Source: Stieleria varia
Lineage (GTDB): Bacteria > Planctomycetota > Planctomycetia > Pirellulales > Pirellulaceae
DNA length: 64,000 nt
Assembly: GCF_038443385.1 (NCBI RefSeq)
Contig: NZ_CP151726.1
Location: forward strand, 4,216,001 to 4,280,000
Direction: 5' to 3'
In this document: in pieces, positions 44,242 through 52,395 of the stretch
Position numbering within the stretch: the stretch's first letter is position 1
Layout of the letters: each line of letters starts with the position of its first letter
The notes under the pieces: generated by a model
Seen by the model: only the letters and a program-made list of their open reading frames with translations
What the model was told of the DNA's origin: nothing
Databases searched by the model: none
Position numbers and translations under genes: made by a program

Positions 44242-44300
44242 CCGTAATGGATTTCGCCAGAAATCCCCTGCGAAAGGAATTCTGGCGAATCCCATTACGG
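44242..44300. repeat. family A palindrome, copy 3, covering the gluQ stop
   Basis: 59 bp with ends CCGTAATGGATTTCGCCAGA and mirrored GAATCCCATTACGG. The best-preserved copy. On the minus strand its right end supplies the TAA stop of gluQ. Confidence 0.92.
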
Positions 44301-45236
44301 GGTGGAGGGTGGGGCGAACTCCGTATCGTCGACCACGACGGGGTTGCGATTCAGTTGCTGCCAGCCGAATGAACTGATCAGTTCAGTTGCAGTGACCGGT
44401 CCGCGAGTATCGATCAGGCCTGCGCTGTTCGCCGCCCAGCCGACGATTCTTTCCGGTGCGACTCCTCTTTCGCGAAAGTGACTCAGTCGCGTGTCGCCGT
44501 GTCTCTTTGCCAACCGTCGTCCATCCGGCCCGGTGACGAGCGGGACGTGCGCATAGCTGGGAACTTCGTAGCCCAATGCGTTGATCAAATCCAATTGGCG
44601 AAACGTGCTGGCGACCAAGTCGTCACCTCGAACGATCTCCGTCACCACTTGGTCTGCATCGTCAACAACCACAGCGAGTTGATAGGATGGGCTGCCTGTT
44701 TTCTGAGTGACGGGAAAGTCGCCCAGTGTTTGCGCGGGATTGCAGGATTGCCGACCAAGCACCAGGTCGTCGAACTCGATCGTCGCATCGCGGGCTCGAA
44801 ATCGCCAACAGAAGGAACCCTCAGGCGGCAAAGTGTCGCCGGACTGCCAGTGAGAACAGGTCCCCGGATAGACAGGACCTTCGCCGCGAAAAGTGCTTTC
44901 GTGAGGCGCAGACGCGGCTTCTGCGATGTCTTTTCGCGAACAAGTACACGGATAGACGCTGTTGTTCGCGATCAGTTGGTCCAGCGCAGTGTGGTACAAG
45001 TCCAAACGCTCGGTCTGCACGATGGGTTCCCCATCCCAGTCAATCCCCAGCCATTGCAAGTCATCGATCGCTTGCTGAGCCGCCCATGGTTTGACCCTGG
45101 GTGAATCGACATCTTCGATCCGAAGCCGCAGCGAACCACCCGAGCGGCGGACGGACCAGTAAGCCAGCAGGAACGTTCTCGCGTTTCCCAGATGTTGCGC
45201 TCCTGTGGGTGATGGCGCGAGTCGGCCCGTTATCAT
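44295..45236 (-). CDS. gluQ: glutamyl-Q tRNA(Asp) synthetase
   Basis: 313 residues. A truncated GluRS paralogue without the anticodon domain that places glutamate on queuosine of tRNA-Asp. Signatures: GRLAPSPTGAQHLGNARTFL with the HIGH-like box, LRIEDVDSPRVKPWA, zinc site CTCSRKDI ... YPGTCSHW (Cys-x-Cys, Tyr, Cys), QLAVVVDDADQVVTEIVRGDDLV, and LAKRHGDTRLS as the KMSKS-like loop. Start ATG 45236. The C-terminal codons (PPSTP) and TAA stop run into a family A repeat. Confidence 0.93.
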   Translation of the reverse strand: MITGRLAPSPTGAQHLGNARTFLLAYWSVRRSGGSLRLRIEDVDSPRVKPWAAQQAIDDLQWLGIDWDGEPIVQTERLDLYHTALDQLIANNSVYPCTCSRKDIAEAASAPHESTFRGEGPVYPGTCSHWQSGDTLPPEGSFCWRFRARDATIEFDDLVLGRQSCNPAQTLGDFPVTQKTGSPSYQLAVVVDDADQVVTEIVRGDDLVASTFRQLDLINALGYEVPSYAHVPLVTGPDGRRLAKRHGDTRLSHFRERGVAPERIVGWAANSAGLIDTRGPVTATELISSFGWQQLNRNPVVVDDTEFAPPSTP

Positions 45237-45389
45237 GTCTCTTGGTTCCCTGGACTTCCGTACTCCATCAAGTGTAGCGGATCCGCGGCCTACGTTGTCA
45301 CGACTCCGGCCAATGGGATAAACTGTAGGCAGTGTTCTTGGAGAGCACTGAAGTGGCTTGTGGTCGATTTCTCAATCACTGACGTGTCC

Positions 45390-45809
45390 ATGCCTGTCGA
45401 AATGCATTTGGCTCGGATCATCATTTCTGAGCTTACTGAGAATCAACTGATTTACTTAAAGGAAGTCGACGGAGAGCGAGAGTTCCCGATCTTGATCGGA
45501 ATCTTTGAAGCGACCAACATCGATCGACGCGTCAAAGAGGTCGACTACTCACCACCGCGACCACTGACGCATGATCTGGTCGTGCGAGTCGCGGAGTCAC
45601 TCGGCGCGATCATCGAAAGTGTGATCATCAGTGACCTTAGCGATCAGACTTACTATGCGTTGTTGCGTCTGCGTGACGAGAATGACGAGCTGATCGAAAT
45701 CGATTGTCGGCCCAGTGATGCGATCGCGGTCGCGGTGACGTTTTCGCCCCAGTTGCCGATCTTCGTCGCCGAGCACGTGCTGGACGAAGCGACTTCGACG
45801 CCCTTTTGA
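45390..45809 (+). CDS. bifunctional nuclease family protein (DUF151)
   Basis: 139 residues from ATG 45390 (MPVEMHLARIIISE, the family-typical beginning); a GTG at 45360 would add ten residues. DUF151 core: LKEVDGEREFPILIGIFEA, IVESVIISDL-type strand, YYALLRL, ELIEIDCRPSDAIAVAV, PIFVAEHVLDEA. The plant homologue BFN has RNase and DNase activity; bacterial roles are unclear. It lies 46 nt before panC on the same strand; this order has no obvious functional logic. Confidence 0.88.
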   Translation: MPVEMHLARIIISELTENQLIYLKEVDGEREFPILIGIFEATNIDRRVKEVDYSPPRPLTHDLVVRVAESLGAIIESVIISDLSDQTYYALLRLRDENDELIEIDCRPSDAIAVAVTFSPQLPIFVAEHVLDEATSTPF

Positions 45810-45855
45810 TGATCCCACCGGATAATCCACCAGGACAGCCTGCGGGCGGCATGAC

Positions 45856-46710
45856 ATGGAACGTTTGACGACGCCTGAGCAGGCGTACCAATTCGTGATG
45901 CAGCGGCGGATGCGAGGCGAAACCGTCGGCCTCGTTCCGACAATGGGGGCCTTGCACGAAGGTCACTTGTCGTTGGTGAAGCTGAGCCGCCAGACTTGTG
46001 ATCACACCGTCGCCACCATCTTTGTCAATCCGACCCAGTTCGCGCCGACGGAGGATCTGTCGAAATATCCACGGACTCTGCAGCAAGACTGCGACTCACT
46101 GGAACGCATGGGTACCGATGCGGTGTTCCTGCCGGCCAACGAAACGATGTATCCGGATGGATTCAGCACGATGGTCGGTGTCCCGGAAGTCGGCAAGACG
46201 CTGGAAGGTGTCTGTCGTCCGACTCATTTCCAAGGTGTCACGACGATCGTCCTGAAATTGTTCAACCTCTTGCCGGCAACCCATGCCGTCTTTGGCAGCA
46301 AAGACTACCAGCAACTGCGAGTGATCGAAGCCATGGTGCGGGACCTGAATGTTCCCATCGAAATCGTCCCAGGCAAGACGGTGCGTGAGCCCGACGGTCT
46401 GGCCATGAGTAGTCGAAATCGCTATCTCTCCGAAGGCGATCGTCGGCGCGCGTTGCTGTTGTCCGCTGCACTCAATCGCGCCAGCGAAATGACTCAAGAC
46501 GGCGTGTCCAGCGTTTCGGACTTGGAATCCGAAATGCGGCGCGTGCTACTTGGATCGGCGGAAACCGCCGGCGTGGACAAGATCGACTATGCAACCGTTG
46601 TGGATGCGAGGACGCTTTGCCCCATCGATCAGCTTCGTTCGCCGGCGATTGCTTTGATTGCGGCTTACGTCGGTCAAACGCGATTGATCGACAATCGCAT
46701 CCTGTTGTAA
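45856..46710 (+). CDS. panC: pantothenate synthetase
   Basis: 284 residues. Joins pantoate and beta-alanine using ATP. Signatures: VGLVPTMGALHEGHLSLV with the HIGH-like box, FVNPTQFAPTEDLSKYPRT, VCRPTHFQGVTTIVLKLFNL, AVFGSKDYQQLRVI, REPDGLAMSSRNRYLS with the KMSKS-like segment, and a C-terminal dimer/lid part. Normal length, ATG 45856. panB is not adjacent. Confidence 0.96.
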   Translation: MERLTTPEQAYQFVMQRRMRGETVGLVPTMGALHEGHLSLVKLSRQTCDHTVATIFVNPTQFAPTEDLSKYPRTLQQDCDSLERMGTDAVFLPANETMYPDGFSTMVGVPEVGKTLEGVCRPTHFQGVTTIVLKLFNLLPATHAVFGSKDYQQLRVIEAMVRDLNVPIEIVPGKTVREPDGLAMSSRNRYLSEGDRRRALLLSAALNRASEMTQDGVSSVSDLESEMRRVLLGSAETAGVDKIDYATVVDARTLCPIDQLRSPAIALIAAYVGQTRLIDNRILL

Positions 46711-46790
46711 AAACCGGTGATGTTGCAACGACCTACGCGTCGTTTCGGCCGAGCCAACTGGAATTCACCTCTCAATAGAACAACCGATTC

Positions 46791-47762
46791 ATGATTCGAC
46801 GCATTTTGGTCACCGGTGGAGCCGGTTTCTTGGGCTCGCACCTTTGCGAACGCTTGGTCGACGACGGGCACGATGTTATCTGCCTGGACAACTTTTTCAC
46901 CAGCCAAAAAACCAACGTCGCGCATCTGTTGGATCGACCGAATTTTGAACTGATTCGGCACGACATCACGTTGCCGATCTATTTGGAAGTCGACCAGGTC
47001 TACAACATGGCTTGTCCGGCAGCACCCGGGCATTATCAGTACAACCCGATCAAGACGATCAAGACCAGCGTGTTGGGCTCCATCAACATGCTGGGCGTCG
47101 CCAAGCGTTGCGGGGCCAGGATCCTGCAAGCGAGTACCAGCGAAGTCTACGGGGATCCTGAAGTGCACCCGCAGGTGGAAAGCTATCGAGGCAGCGTCAA
47201 TCCGATCGGTATTCGTGCCTGTTATGACGAAGGAAAGCGGGTGGCGGAGACGTTGTTCATGGACTATCACCGCAGCAACAACGTGGACGTTCGCATCGTT
47301 CGGATTTTCAACACCTACGGACCTAGAATGCATCCGTACGATGGTCGCGTCGTGTCGACGTTCATTCGCCAAGCACTCGCTGGTGAGAACATCACGATCT
47401 TTGGCGACGGTTCGCAGACGCGTTCGTTCTGCTACCGAGACGATTTGGTGGATGTCATCATCCGGATGATGAACAACGAAGATGGCTTCGTCGGTCCCGT
47501 GAATATCGGAAACCCAGTCGAGTTCACGATCCGAGAACTTGCCGAACAGGTCATCCAGATCTGTGGATCGGGCAGCAAGCTCGTCGAGCGACCGTTGCCG
47601 TCCGATGATCCGACACGACGTCGTCCCGACATCAGTCTGGCCAAAGAAAAACTTGGTTGGGAGCCAAAGGTGCCGTTGGCTGTCGGCTTGCAGCAAACCA
47701 TCGATTGGTTTCGGACCATCAACGTCTCGGACTACCGTCCGCCCACACCGAATTTTACGTGA
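46791..47762 (+). CDS. UDP-glucuronate decarboxylase (UDP-xylose synthase)
   Basis: 323 residues of extended SDR type. [20 protein letters not shown] binds [56 protein letters not shown], then Y-x3-K in [62 protein letters not shown]. The combination FFTSQK / [10 protein letters not shown] / HPYDGRVVS is typical of UXS, making UDP-xylose for surface glycans. It converges on the ABC permease gene with only 10 nt between stops. Confidence 0.93.
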   Translation: MIRRILVTGGAGFLGSHLCERLVDDGHDVICLDNFFTSQKTNVAHLLDRPNFELIRHDITLPIYLEVDQVYNMACPAAPGHYQYNPIKTIKTSVLGSINMLGVAKRCGARILQASTSEVYGDPEVHPQVESYRGSVNPIGIRACYDEGKRVAETLFMDYHRSNNVDVRIVRIFNTYGPRMHPYDGRVVSTFIRQALAGENITIFGDGSQTRSFCYRDDLVDVIIRMMNNEDGFVGPVNIGNPVEFTIRELAEQVIQICGSGSKLVERPLPSDDPTRRRPDISLAKEKLGWEPKVPLAVGLQQTIDWFRTINVSDYRPPTPNFT

Positions 47763-47772
47763 GCTGCATCCA

Positions 47773-49380
47773 TCAATCACGCTGCCAGCGAATGGCCAGC
47801 AGTCGGGCGATGACCAGGAATGCGACACCGCACAATGTCAGAACGACGAGCTGAGGCCACAGCGTGCTGACCGGCAACTCTCGCCAGAATACTTTGTCGT
47901 ACCCATCCAGTGCCCACGCATTGAATGTCCAAAGTCCGACGTCTCGCATCTGCTGGCTCATCACATAACGGGGCACCATCGAACCGCCCAATGCGCTCAT
48001 GGTCAGAATCAAGATCACGGACAGACCGTTGAGCTGACCGCGTGTCTTGCACAGCGTGGCCAGCATCAGTCCGAAGGCGGCCGCGGCGAACGAAGTCACG
48101 GTGGTCATCATCAAAAATCCGTCCCAATGGCCGATCACGTTGACGCCAAAGACGAGTTGCCCCCAGGCGAACATCACAGAGACTTGGACGATCCCCAGCA
48201 GAGTCAGATAAAACCATTTGCCCAGGATCAGTTGGTCCATGGTCAATTGAGTCGACAACAAACGATCCAAAGTCTGGTTCTCGCGTTCCTCCAACAACGC
48301 CCCACCGCCACTGGTCGACCCGAACAGCAGGAACATCACGGCGATTCCGGCGGCATACATGCTGACGACCGGGTTGGACTTTTGGTCGCCGATGACATCG
48401 ACAATCTCAACGGGCGATTGAGAAAGCAGATCCGTGTCACCGGTGAACTGGCTGCCGGGGCCGGTGCTTATTTCCGGTCGCCCGATGTCATCAATAGCAC
48501 CACCCTCGGCGGGTGCGTTGTAGGAAGCGGGTGCGATGTCACCCAATGGTGTTGAGTTGCCCGTACGTGTTGAGTTGGATGTCAGTTCCGTCGGCCGCAA
48601 TGATTGCCAAGGGCGCTCGGTGTCTGTTTCCGGAGACGGATTTTCGGGGGAATCCTCCGTCGGCTGGCGGATCGGCTCGGAAGTCGGATTGCCACGCTGC
48701 TGCAACGTGGTGCTCGGACGCATCGGCGACACGTTGGTCGGAGTGGCTTGCAGAGGCCGTGGCGGAGTGGGCGACGATTCTTCGGTGTCACGCGGCTCGG
48801 TGTCGCGAGGCTGACTTTCTTGCGGCTCGGCGGTCGGGTTGGCAGCTTGGTCGGATGTTGGCAGTTGCGAAAAATCGATGGCGGGCATCGACTGCAGCGC
48901 CATTTCCTCATCTCGTTGCAGCGCCGCCATACGATGCTTTGCTTGAGTCATCATCAGGGATCGCCCCACCAACGCCGAGACAACTTGTCCGGCCACTTGA
49001 TCGGATGCATCCGTCAGCAGTTGAGCGGTGATGGGTTGCTGATCACTGTCTTTGCTTTGTAAAACAATCGCCAGTGTCACGCTGCCGCTGCGGACCAATC
49101 GCTCGGCTTGAGCGCGGGTGAGTTTTTGTCCCGAGTCGGCTCGCATGACACGTAGGCCATCGTTTTCTCGCAACGATTGAGACAGCTCGGTGCTAGTCGA
49201 CGTGTTGGACTCGTCCACCACGACGACTTTGATGCGTGGTGTCGATCCGCTGCCGATGCCTTTGCCAAAAATCAATGCAAAGACGCTAAAGAAAGCGATG
49301 GGGACGACGAAGGCGAGCAGCAACTCGACTCGATTGTGCAGCAGCCGGCGAAGGCTGATCATCATGACAGTACGTATCAT
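47773..49380 (-). CDS. ABC-2 type permease with large extracytoplasmic insert
   Basis: 535 residues. One N-terminal helix (LLLAFVVPIAFFSVFALIFG), a long soluble region (about 40-355) and about five C-terminal helices (YAAGIAVMFLLFG, WFYLTLLGIVQVSVMFAWGQL, VTSFAAAAFGLMLA, LSVILILTMSALGGSMV, VVLTLCGVAFLVIARL), as in ABC-2 exporters of the YhgE/DrrB-like class. About 130 residues of the soluble part (185-315) are Pro/Thr/Ser/Glu-rich and low complexity. The ATP-binding partner gene ends 5 nt upstream. Exported substrate unknown. Confidence 0.9.
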   Translation of the reverse strand: MIRTVMMISLRRLLHNRVELLLAFVVPIAFFSVFALIFGKGIGSGSTPRIKVVVVDESNTSTSTELSQSLRENDGLRVMRADSGQKLTRAQAERLVRSGSVTLAIVLQSKDSDQQPITAQLLTDASDQVAGQVVSALVGRSLMMTQAKHRMAALQRDEEMALQSMPAIDFSQLPTSDQAANPTAEPQESQPRDTEPRDTEESSPTPPRPLQATPTNVSPMRPSTTLQQRGNPTSEPIRQPTEDSPENPSPETDTERPWQSLRPTELTSNSTRTGNSTPLGDIAPASYNAPAEGGAIDDIGRPEISTGPGSQFTGDTDLLSQSPVEIVDVIGDQKSNPVVSMYAAGIAVMFLLFGSTSGGGALLEERENQTLDRLLSTQLTMDQLILGKWFYLTLLGIVQVSVMFAWGQLVFGVNVIGHWDGFLMMTTVTSFAAAAFGLMLATLCKTRGQLNGLSVILILTMSALGGSMVPRYVMSQQMRDVGLWTFNAWALDGYDKVFWRELPVSTLWPQLVVLTLCGVAFLVIARLLAIRWQRD

Positions 49381-49385
49381 CTGGC

Positions 49386-50405
49386 TCAGTCTCGCAGCTC
49401 GTTGCCGGTCAGATGCAGAAACACGTGATGCAGCGTCGGAGAGTGAATCTCCAAATCGGTAACTTCGTATCCATGGCTGCGTACGGCGTCGATCAGAGGA
49501 GCGAGTTGTAACGCGATGTCTTCGATCCGCGTATCGAACGCCCGTTCGCCGGTTTTGCCAACGCGACCTGCGCGCGTGCCCCAGATCGGCAACGGTTCTG
49601 TGATCGGTTCACTGAGTTTGACCCGGACCATTCGTGAGCTGCCCAGGGTTTGATCGATCAGGTACTCCAAATCACCGTCAGCGATCACCTCTCCTTTGTC
49701 AACGATCACGATCCGGTCGGTGCTCTGCTGGGCTTCATCCAAATGGTGTGTCGTCAAAAGTATCGCGGTTCCGTTTTCGTTCAACTCGTCCAGCATGGTA
49801 AAGATGCGTTGACGGCTTTGGGGGTCCACGCCGACGGTGGGTTCATCCAACAGGATGATGTTGGGTTGGTGCAGGACGCCGCATGCCAAGTTGATTCGGC
49901 GTTTCATGCCCCCCGAAAAGCTGCCGACCAATTCGCGAGATCGAGTCTCCAAGCCAGTCCATTGCAACGCCCACTTCACTCGATCCTGGAGGTTGCGTCC
50001 CCGCAGTCCATGAAATCGCCCGAATGCGGCTAGGTTTTCGCGAGCGGTGAGGTCGGCATAGAGCGCCAGATCTTGAGGGACGAACCCGAGCGAGTTGCGT
50101 GCTTCAGGGCTTTCAATGGGTTCGCCCAGCAATTTGATCGAGCCGCTGGTCGGTTTGGTTCTCCCCGCGATCATGCGAATCAGGGTGGTTTTACCGGCAC
50201 CGTTTGGTCCCAACAACGCCAACCTTTCGCCTTGCGCGAGCGTGAAACTGACGCCGCGAACCGCTTCGGTCGAACCGAACGATTTGTGCAGATCGTTGAT
50301 TTGCAGTGCGGGGTGGCTGGAGCGAATCAAGTCGGTGGGTCCAATGGTATTCGCGGCATTCTCGGTTAGCATTGTTGCAACGGGGACATTGTGGCAAAAA
50401 GGCAT
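49386..50405 (-). CDS. ABC transporter ATP-binding protein
   Basis: 339 residues from ATG 50405 (ATG 50372 and GTG 50417 are alternatives; none has an SD). Walker A LLGPNGAGKTT, Q-loop FVPQDLALY, signature GSFSGGMKRR, Walker B IILLDEPTVG, H-loop LLTTHHLDEA. DrrA/CcmA-like class with a C-terminal extension that may be regulatory. Energises the adjacent ABC-2 permease; the pair forms one unit on the minus strand. Confidence 0.95.
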   Translation of the reverse strand: MPFCHNVPVATMLTENAANTIGPTDLIRSSHPALQINDLHKSFGSTEAVRGVSFTLAQGERLALLGPNGAGKTTLIRMIAGRTKPTSGSIKLLGEPIESPEARNSLGFVPQDLALYADLTARENLAAFGRFHGLRGRNLQDRVKWALQWTGLETRSRELVGSFSGGMKRRINLACGVLHQPNIILLDEPTVGVDPQSRQRIFTMLDELNENGTAILLTTHHLDEAQQSTDRIVIVDKGEVIADGDLEYLIDQTLGSSRMVRVKLSEPITEPLPIWGTRAGRVGKTGERAFDTRIEDIALQLAPLIDAVRSHGYEVTDLEIHSPTLHHVFLHLTGNELRD

Positions 50406-50655
50406 GCTCTGAGTCACGACGAACCCGTCAGGATTCCCTGCGGATTCCGGGCGGATTGGGCAAGTTGGTCCGGAATGCTGGTTTGGCGCACTGAGTTGAA
50501 ACGCAGTGGGATTTCGGAGAACATTGGTTTTTAAGACTGGTTTTCACTGGTTTGGGCTGCGCAGCACGCTTTTGCCACTCAAAATCAGCGTCCAACTCGG
50601 TGCTTACTGCTATTCTTTTTGCCTCGTTCGCCCCCTATCGCTGCCCTGAGCCCTC

Positions 50656-51219
50656 ATGAGCGACCTCGACGACTCTCCGCCGGAAATCCAGACGCCGACA
50701 CTGTGGCAGCAGAATCACGGCAATTTTCTGTTGTTCTGGGTGATTGCAATCACCCTGGTCGGGTTCATCGTTCTGTATGCACGACCCGACTTGCCCGTCG
50801 AGCCGCCCGTTGATTCGACCGTGGAGTTGTTGGAGGCCAGCGACGTGGGGCCATCGTTGGTTGTCCGAGTCACGGGCAAAGAGGACATGCCACCGGGGGA
50901 GGTCAAGATCGCGATTTACGACTCTGCGGAGGCGTTTCGAGACCCGTCCAAAGCCTATTTGAAACATTCGGTCCCGCACGAAAACGGAATCGCCGTCTGG
51001 CTGATACCGACGGAAGAGCTGCCATCGAGCTTTGGCGTTGCTGCGTACATGGATAGCGACGGTGATGGCGAGTTGACCAAGAACCAACTCGGGATGCCGC
51101 TTGAGCCGTTCGGATTCTCACGCAATGCGCGAGGGCTGTTCGGGTCGCCACCAGAGTTTGGCGACACGATCTTGAATCGCCCAAGTGAGACATCGCAAAT
51201 CGAAGTCTTGTTGCGCTGA
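50656..51219 (+). CDS. membrane-anchored DUF2141 protein
   Basis: 187 residues. Short cytoplasmic N-terminus, one membrane helix (about 23-42, NFLLFWVIAITLVGFIVLYA), then a DUF2141 beta domain: VKIAIYDSAEAF, ENGIAVWLIP, FGVAAYMDSDGDGELTKNQL, GMPLEPFGFSRNARGLFGSP. The DSDGDGEL loop resembles a calcium site. Exported side; function unknown. Downstream DNA is repeat-rich for more than 1 kb. Confidence 0.82.
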   Translation: MSDLDDSPPEIQTPTLWQQNHGNFLLFWVIAITLVGFIVLYARPDLPVEPPVDSTVELLEASDVGPSLVVRVTGKEDMPPGEVKIAIYDSAEAFRDPSKAYLKHSVPHENGIAVWLIPTEELPSSFGVAAYMDSDGDGELTKNQLGMPLEPFGFSRNARGLFGSPPEFGDTILNRPSETSQIEVLLR

Positions 51220-51302
51220 ACGATCCAGCCAACTGGGCTGTTCAAAATTTGGCTTTGTGGCACTGTGACGCACCGCAAGTTTCTGTCACCTCTCCCGGCG
51301 CA

Positions 51303-51433
51303 GGAGACTGCTGATTGAATCGTTTTTCGTTATCACTGTGAGCCGATGGCGCTAGCCACGGGCCTCGAAGGGTTGGGACAGCACCATTAGGCCCGCGGCT
51401 AGCGCCTTGCGGCTCACTAAATCAGCAGTCTCC
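51303..51433. repeat. palindromic repeat with GGAGACTGCTGATT ends
   Basis: Inverted ends GGAGACTGCTGATT and AATCAGCAGTCTCC, inside them GTGAGCC...GGCTCAC and GGCGCTAGCC...GGCTAGCGCC arms. Related in layout to family E, with different ends. Confidence 0.8.
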
Positions 51434-51487
51434 GCAGCTGGGGGAGGTCGGATCGAGCGAAGCAAGATCCGGGAGGGGGCCTACGCT

Positions 51488-51710
51488 GGGCTGTTCAAAG
51501 TTTGGTGTTGACATTGTTTTTTCAGTTCATGATTTTGTTCCATGCATCGCAATCAAAGTGAGCCTCAGGCGCTAGCCGTGGGCCGGCACCACAATCCGCC
51601 TCAGGTCCACGGCTAGCGCCTGAGGCTCACTGGGGTTACCAGCTGCGCCGGCAGTAGGGACATAAACTTGCGCAAACTCAAAACGACCCAACGCCAAATT
51701 TTGCCAGCCC
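51488..51710. repeat. family D inverted-repeat element, short copy
   Basis: 223 bp with imperfect ends (left GGGCTGTTCAAAGTTTGGTG). The interior holds a CAGGCGCTAGCCGTGGGCC palindrome. The complement matches much of the larger family D element at 56084-56545, so the two are in opposite orientation. No ORF; MITE-like. Confidence 0.82.
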
Positions 51711-51714
51711 ACCA

Positions 51715-51807
51715 CTAGCCCGGATTATTCACAACCCGACGCGTCAGCGAGGGATACTCGGTAAATCCCTCGCTTACGCGGCGGGTGATGGAAAAGCGAA
51801 GCACTAG
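51715..51807. repeat. CTAG-bounded hairpin element, family B, truncated right end
   Basis: Starts CTAGCCCGGATTATTCA, then a long hairpin whose arms are AACCCGACGCGTCAGCGAGG and a near mirror. The usual right end is missing; it stops at the CTAG shared with the next element. Confidence 0.8.
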
Positions 51808-52395
51808 TGCATCGTCCAGTCTTAGAGCGTGGGTTTGGTAGATGAGCCGTTTTGGCGTTAGCCACGGTTTTCTTAGAACGTGGGTTCGGTAGATGAGCCG
51901 TTTTGGCGTTAGCCACGGTTTTCTTAGAACGTGGGTTCAGTAGATGAGCCGTTTTGGCGTTAGCCACGGTTTTCTTAGAACGTGGGTTCGGTAGATGAGC
52001 CGTTTTGGCGTTAGCCACGGTTTTCTTAGAACGTGGGTTCAGTAGATGAGCCGTTTTGGCGTTAGCCACGGTTTTCTTAGAGCGTGGGTTCGGTAGATGA
52101 GCCGTTTTGGCGTTAGCCACGGTTTTCTTAGAACGTGGGTTCGGTAGATGAGCCGTTTTGGCGTTAGCCACGGTTTTCATAGAGCGTGGGTTCGGTAGAT
52201 GAGCCGTTTTGGCGTTAGCCACGGTTTTCTTAGAACGTGGGTTCGGTAGATGTGCCGTTTTGGCGTTAGCCACGGTTTTCTTAAAACGTGGGTTCGATAG
52301 ATGAGCCGTTTTGGCGTTAGCCACGGTTTTCGTGACACAACCGTGGCTATCGCCAAAACGGCTAACCCCAAAATCAAGACCGGACGATGCACTAG
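51804..52395. mobile_element. CTAG-bounded palindromic element, family C, with a tenfold 51-bp array
   Basis: 592 bp. Terminal inverted repeats of 20 bp: CTAGTGCATCGTCCAGTCTT left and its mirror right, one mismatch. Inside, exactly ten head-to-tail 51-bp units (51821-52330; a typical unit contains CGTTTTGGCGTTAGCCACGG), then a single inverted arm (52339-52363) complementary to part of each unit. A sibling at 63188-63320 has one unit and one inverted arm. No transposase; a non-autonomous, MITE- or REP-like element is the likely class. The reading frame through the array is a by-product of the 51-bp period. Confidence 0.85.

Noticed and set aside
51821-52330. CRISPR-like regularly repeated array
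   Set aside because: The 51-bp units are contiguous with no unique spacers, and no cas genes are present.
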